Source of the DNA: Bradyrhizobium sp. 200
GTDB lineage: Bacteria; Pseudomonadota; Alphaproteobacteria; Rhizobiales; Xanthobacteraceae
NCBI RefSeq assembly: GCF_023100945.1
Contig: NZ_CP064689.1
Span: 992,001 to 1,056,000, forward strand
DNA length: 64,000 nt
Direction of reading: 5' to 3'
Part shown: one piece after another, positions 63,407-64,000 of the stretch
How the letters are laid out: each line of letters starts with the position of its first letter
Position numbering within the stretch: position 1 is the first letter of the stretch
Position numbers and translations under genes: made by a program
The notes under the pieces: generated by a model
The model's database searches: none
What the model was told of the DNA's origin: nothing
Seen by the model: the letters and a program-made list of their open reading frames with translations, nothing else

Positions 63407-63432
63407 GACGGGATATTGCGCCCCTTGCAGCG

Positions 63433-63520
63433 CGCGAGTCGAATCGCACAACCCATTGCGCCCGGGAACAGCATCGCACCGCGAGCGGCGGGGGTGTGGA
63501 TAGATCGCGAGTCGAATCGC
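63433..63520. repeat. 15-bp direct repeats
   Basis: CGCGAGTCGAATCGC occurs at 63433-63447 and 63506-63520. The unit is itself nearly palindromic (GCGA/TCGC ends), so it could be a protein-binding site. It lies near the likely right end of the island. Confidence 0.6.
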
Positions 63521-63637
63521 GTGCGCGAACAGACGACGGTGGAGTCCGTTGGCAAATTAGGATATTGACTCTTGTGCATGAACAAGCGCTCGCCCTAGCT
63601 TCTGGGGCTGACCGCACAGCGCAGGGTGCAAGCACAC

Positions 63638-63760
63638 ATGAAGCGAGCATGCATGGCAGCGTGTGATGCGGCAGTTCACTACAAGCCGAGGAAGGGCGGT
63701 TATCGACGCCGCACGATGGCTCGCGGATTCAAGCCGGTTAGAGGAAAGCGCCGTAAGTAG
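63638..63760 (+). CDS. Possible 40-residue highly basic protein
   Basis: The open frame MKRACMAACDAAVHYKPRKG then GYRRRTMARGFKPVRGKRRK is extremely rich in Lys and Arg, unlike chance translations of this region. AGGGTG lies eleven bases upstream. Too short to be sure; a nucleic-acid-binding peptide is conceivable. Confidence 0.3.
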   Translation: MKRACMAACDAAVHYKPRKGGYRRRTMARGFKPVRGKRRK

Positions 63761-63939
63761 AATCGCGGCGTGCTGCGCGACCCGACAACGCCCCGGAAAG
63801 CCCGCCCCGACCGGCGGGCATTTATCATGCCAGCCCCAGCGCGCCAGCCGCGTCCATGCGTTATTCCGGCCCCGGCCGTGGTGTTGTGGCCTCCGACCGG
63901 AACCCCTCTAGAAACGGCTTAAAATGGCTTGGCTGGATG

Positions 63940-63958
63940 TGTAGGGAAAGCTGTAGGG
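63940..63958. repeat. TGTAGGG pair near the right end
   Basis: TGTAGGG at 63940 and 63952, 12 bases apart. The second, TGTAGGGCAAAT, resembles TGTAGGGCTAAAAT at 50485 just before the integrase. Possible end sites of the island, or arm sites of another integrase beyond the window. Confidence 0.3.
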
Positions 63959-64000
63959 CAAATTCAGGTGATTTCTATAAGTATCTGAAATCATTATGTA

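Noticed and set aside
63663..63911. 82-codon open frame on the plus strand at the right edge
   Set aside because: Translation is low-quality (Pro/Arg/Cys-rich) with no ribosome site; the overlapping 40-codon basic frame is more plausible.

Overview
The window reads as chromosome of a GC-rich alphaproteobacterium of the Bradyrhizobium type (Nitrobacteraceae). The evidence is the combination of a NepR/EcfG/PhyR general stress locus, a full urt-ure urea module, a Tad/Cpa pilus locus, a yej peptide importer and several families of short dispersed palindromic repeats of the kind scattered through Bradyrhizobium genomes. No rRNA, tRNA or CRISPR array was seen. The species assignment is inference.

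Layout. (1) 1-3.6 kb: end of a microcin C/peptide ABC importer (yejB partial, yejE, yejF). (2) 3.75-5.97 kb: NlpC/P60 peptidase overlapping an M17 aminopeptidase. (3) 6.1-21.5 kb: tight-adherence pilus locus. tadD is on the plus strand; tadC, tadB, tadA/cpaF, cpaE, cpaD, cpaC, cpaB, cpaA and the 54-residue Flp pilin are on the minus strand. After two sterol-desaturase-type paralogues flanking a large membrane protein come a secretin-N-like protein and two TadE/G pseudopilins. (4) 21.7-24 kb: cold shock protein, an IF-1 and a DEAD-box helicase. (5) 24.4-37.8 kb: urea import and hydrolysis (urtABCDE, ureDABC, ureEFG), preceded by a strong sigma-54-type promoter match and carrying an embedded patatin-like lipase and two small monooxygenase-fold genes. 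(6) 38-41.8 kb: general stress response (HWE-type kinase with an eroded ATP-binding site, ecfG, nepR, phyR). (7) 42-50.3 kb: DUF808 membrane protein, a TRAP transporter, NYN nuclease-like protein, a remnant of an EamA transporter, an MFS carrier, a small conserved-looking protein and a DsbA-fold isomerase.

(8) From about 50.3 kb to at least 63 kb the character changes: small, tightly packed genes of unknown function, by eye less GC-rich and with different codon use. The order is tyrosine integrase, excisionase-like HTH, small unknown genes, AlpA-like HTH, RepB-type primase with PriCT, D5-type SF3 helicase, an iteron-rich non-coding block that looks like a replication origin, a Nu1-like small terminase with no large terminase or structural genes, RHH and triple zinc-finger proteins, and then a probable cargo/defence block (unknown protein, PIN nuclease plus overlapping partner). 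This is the gene order of a phage satellite (P4-like/PICI-like) rather than a prophage, and it is the most interesting part of the window. Helically phased TCCCG repeats flank the integrase gene; inverted pairs of tandem TGTCACCC iterons flank an AT-rich stretch next to the helicase gene.
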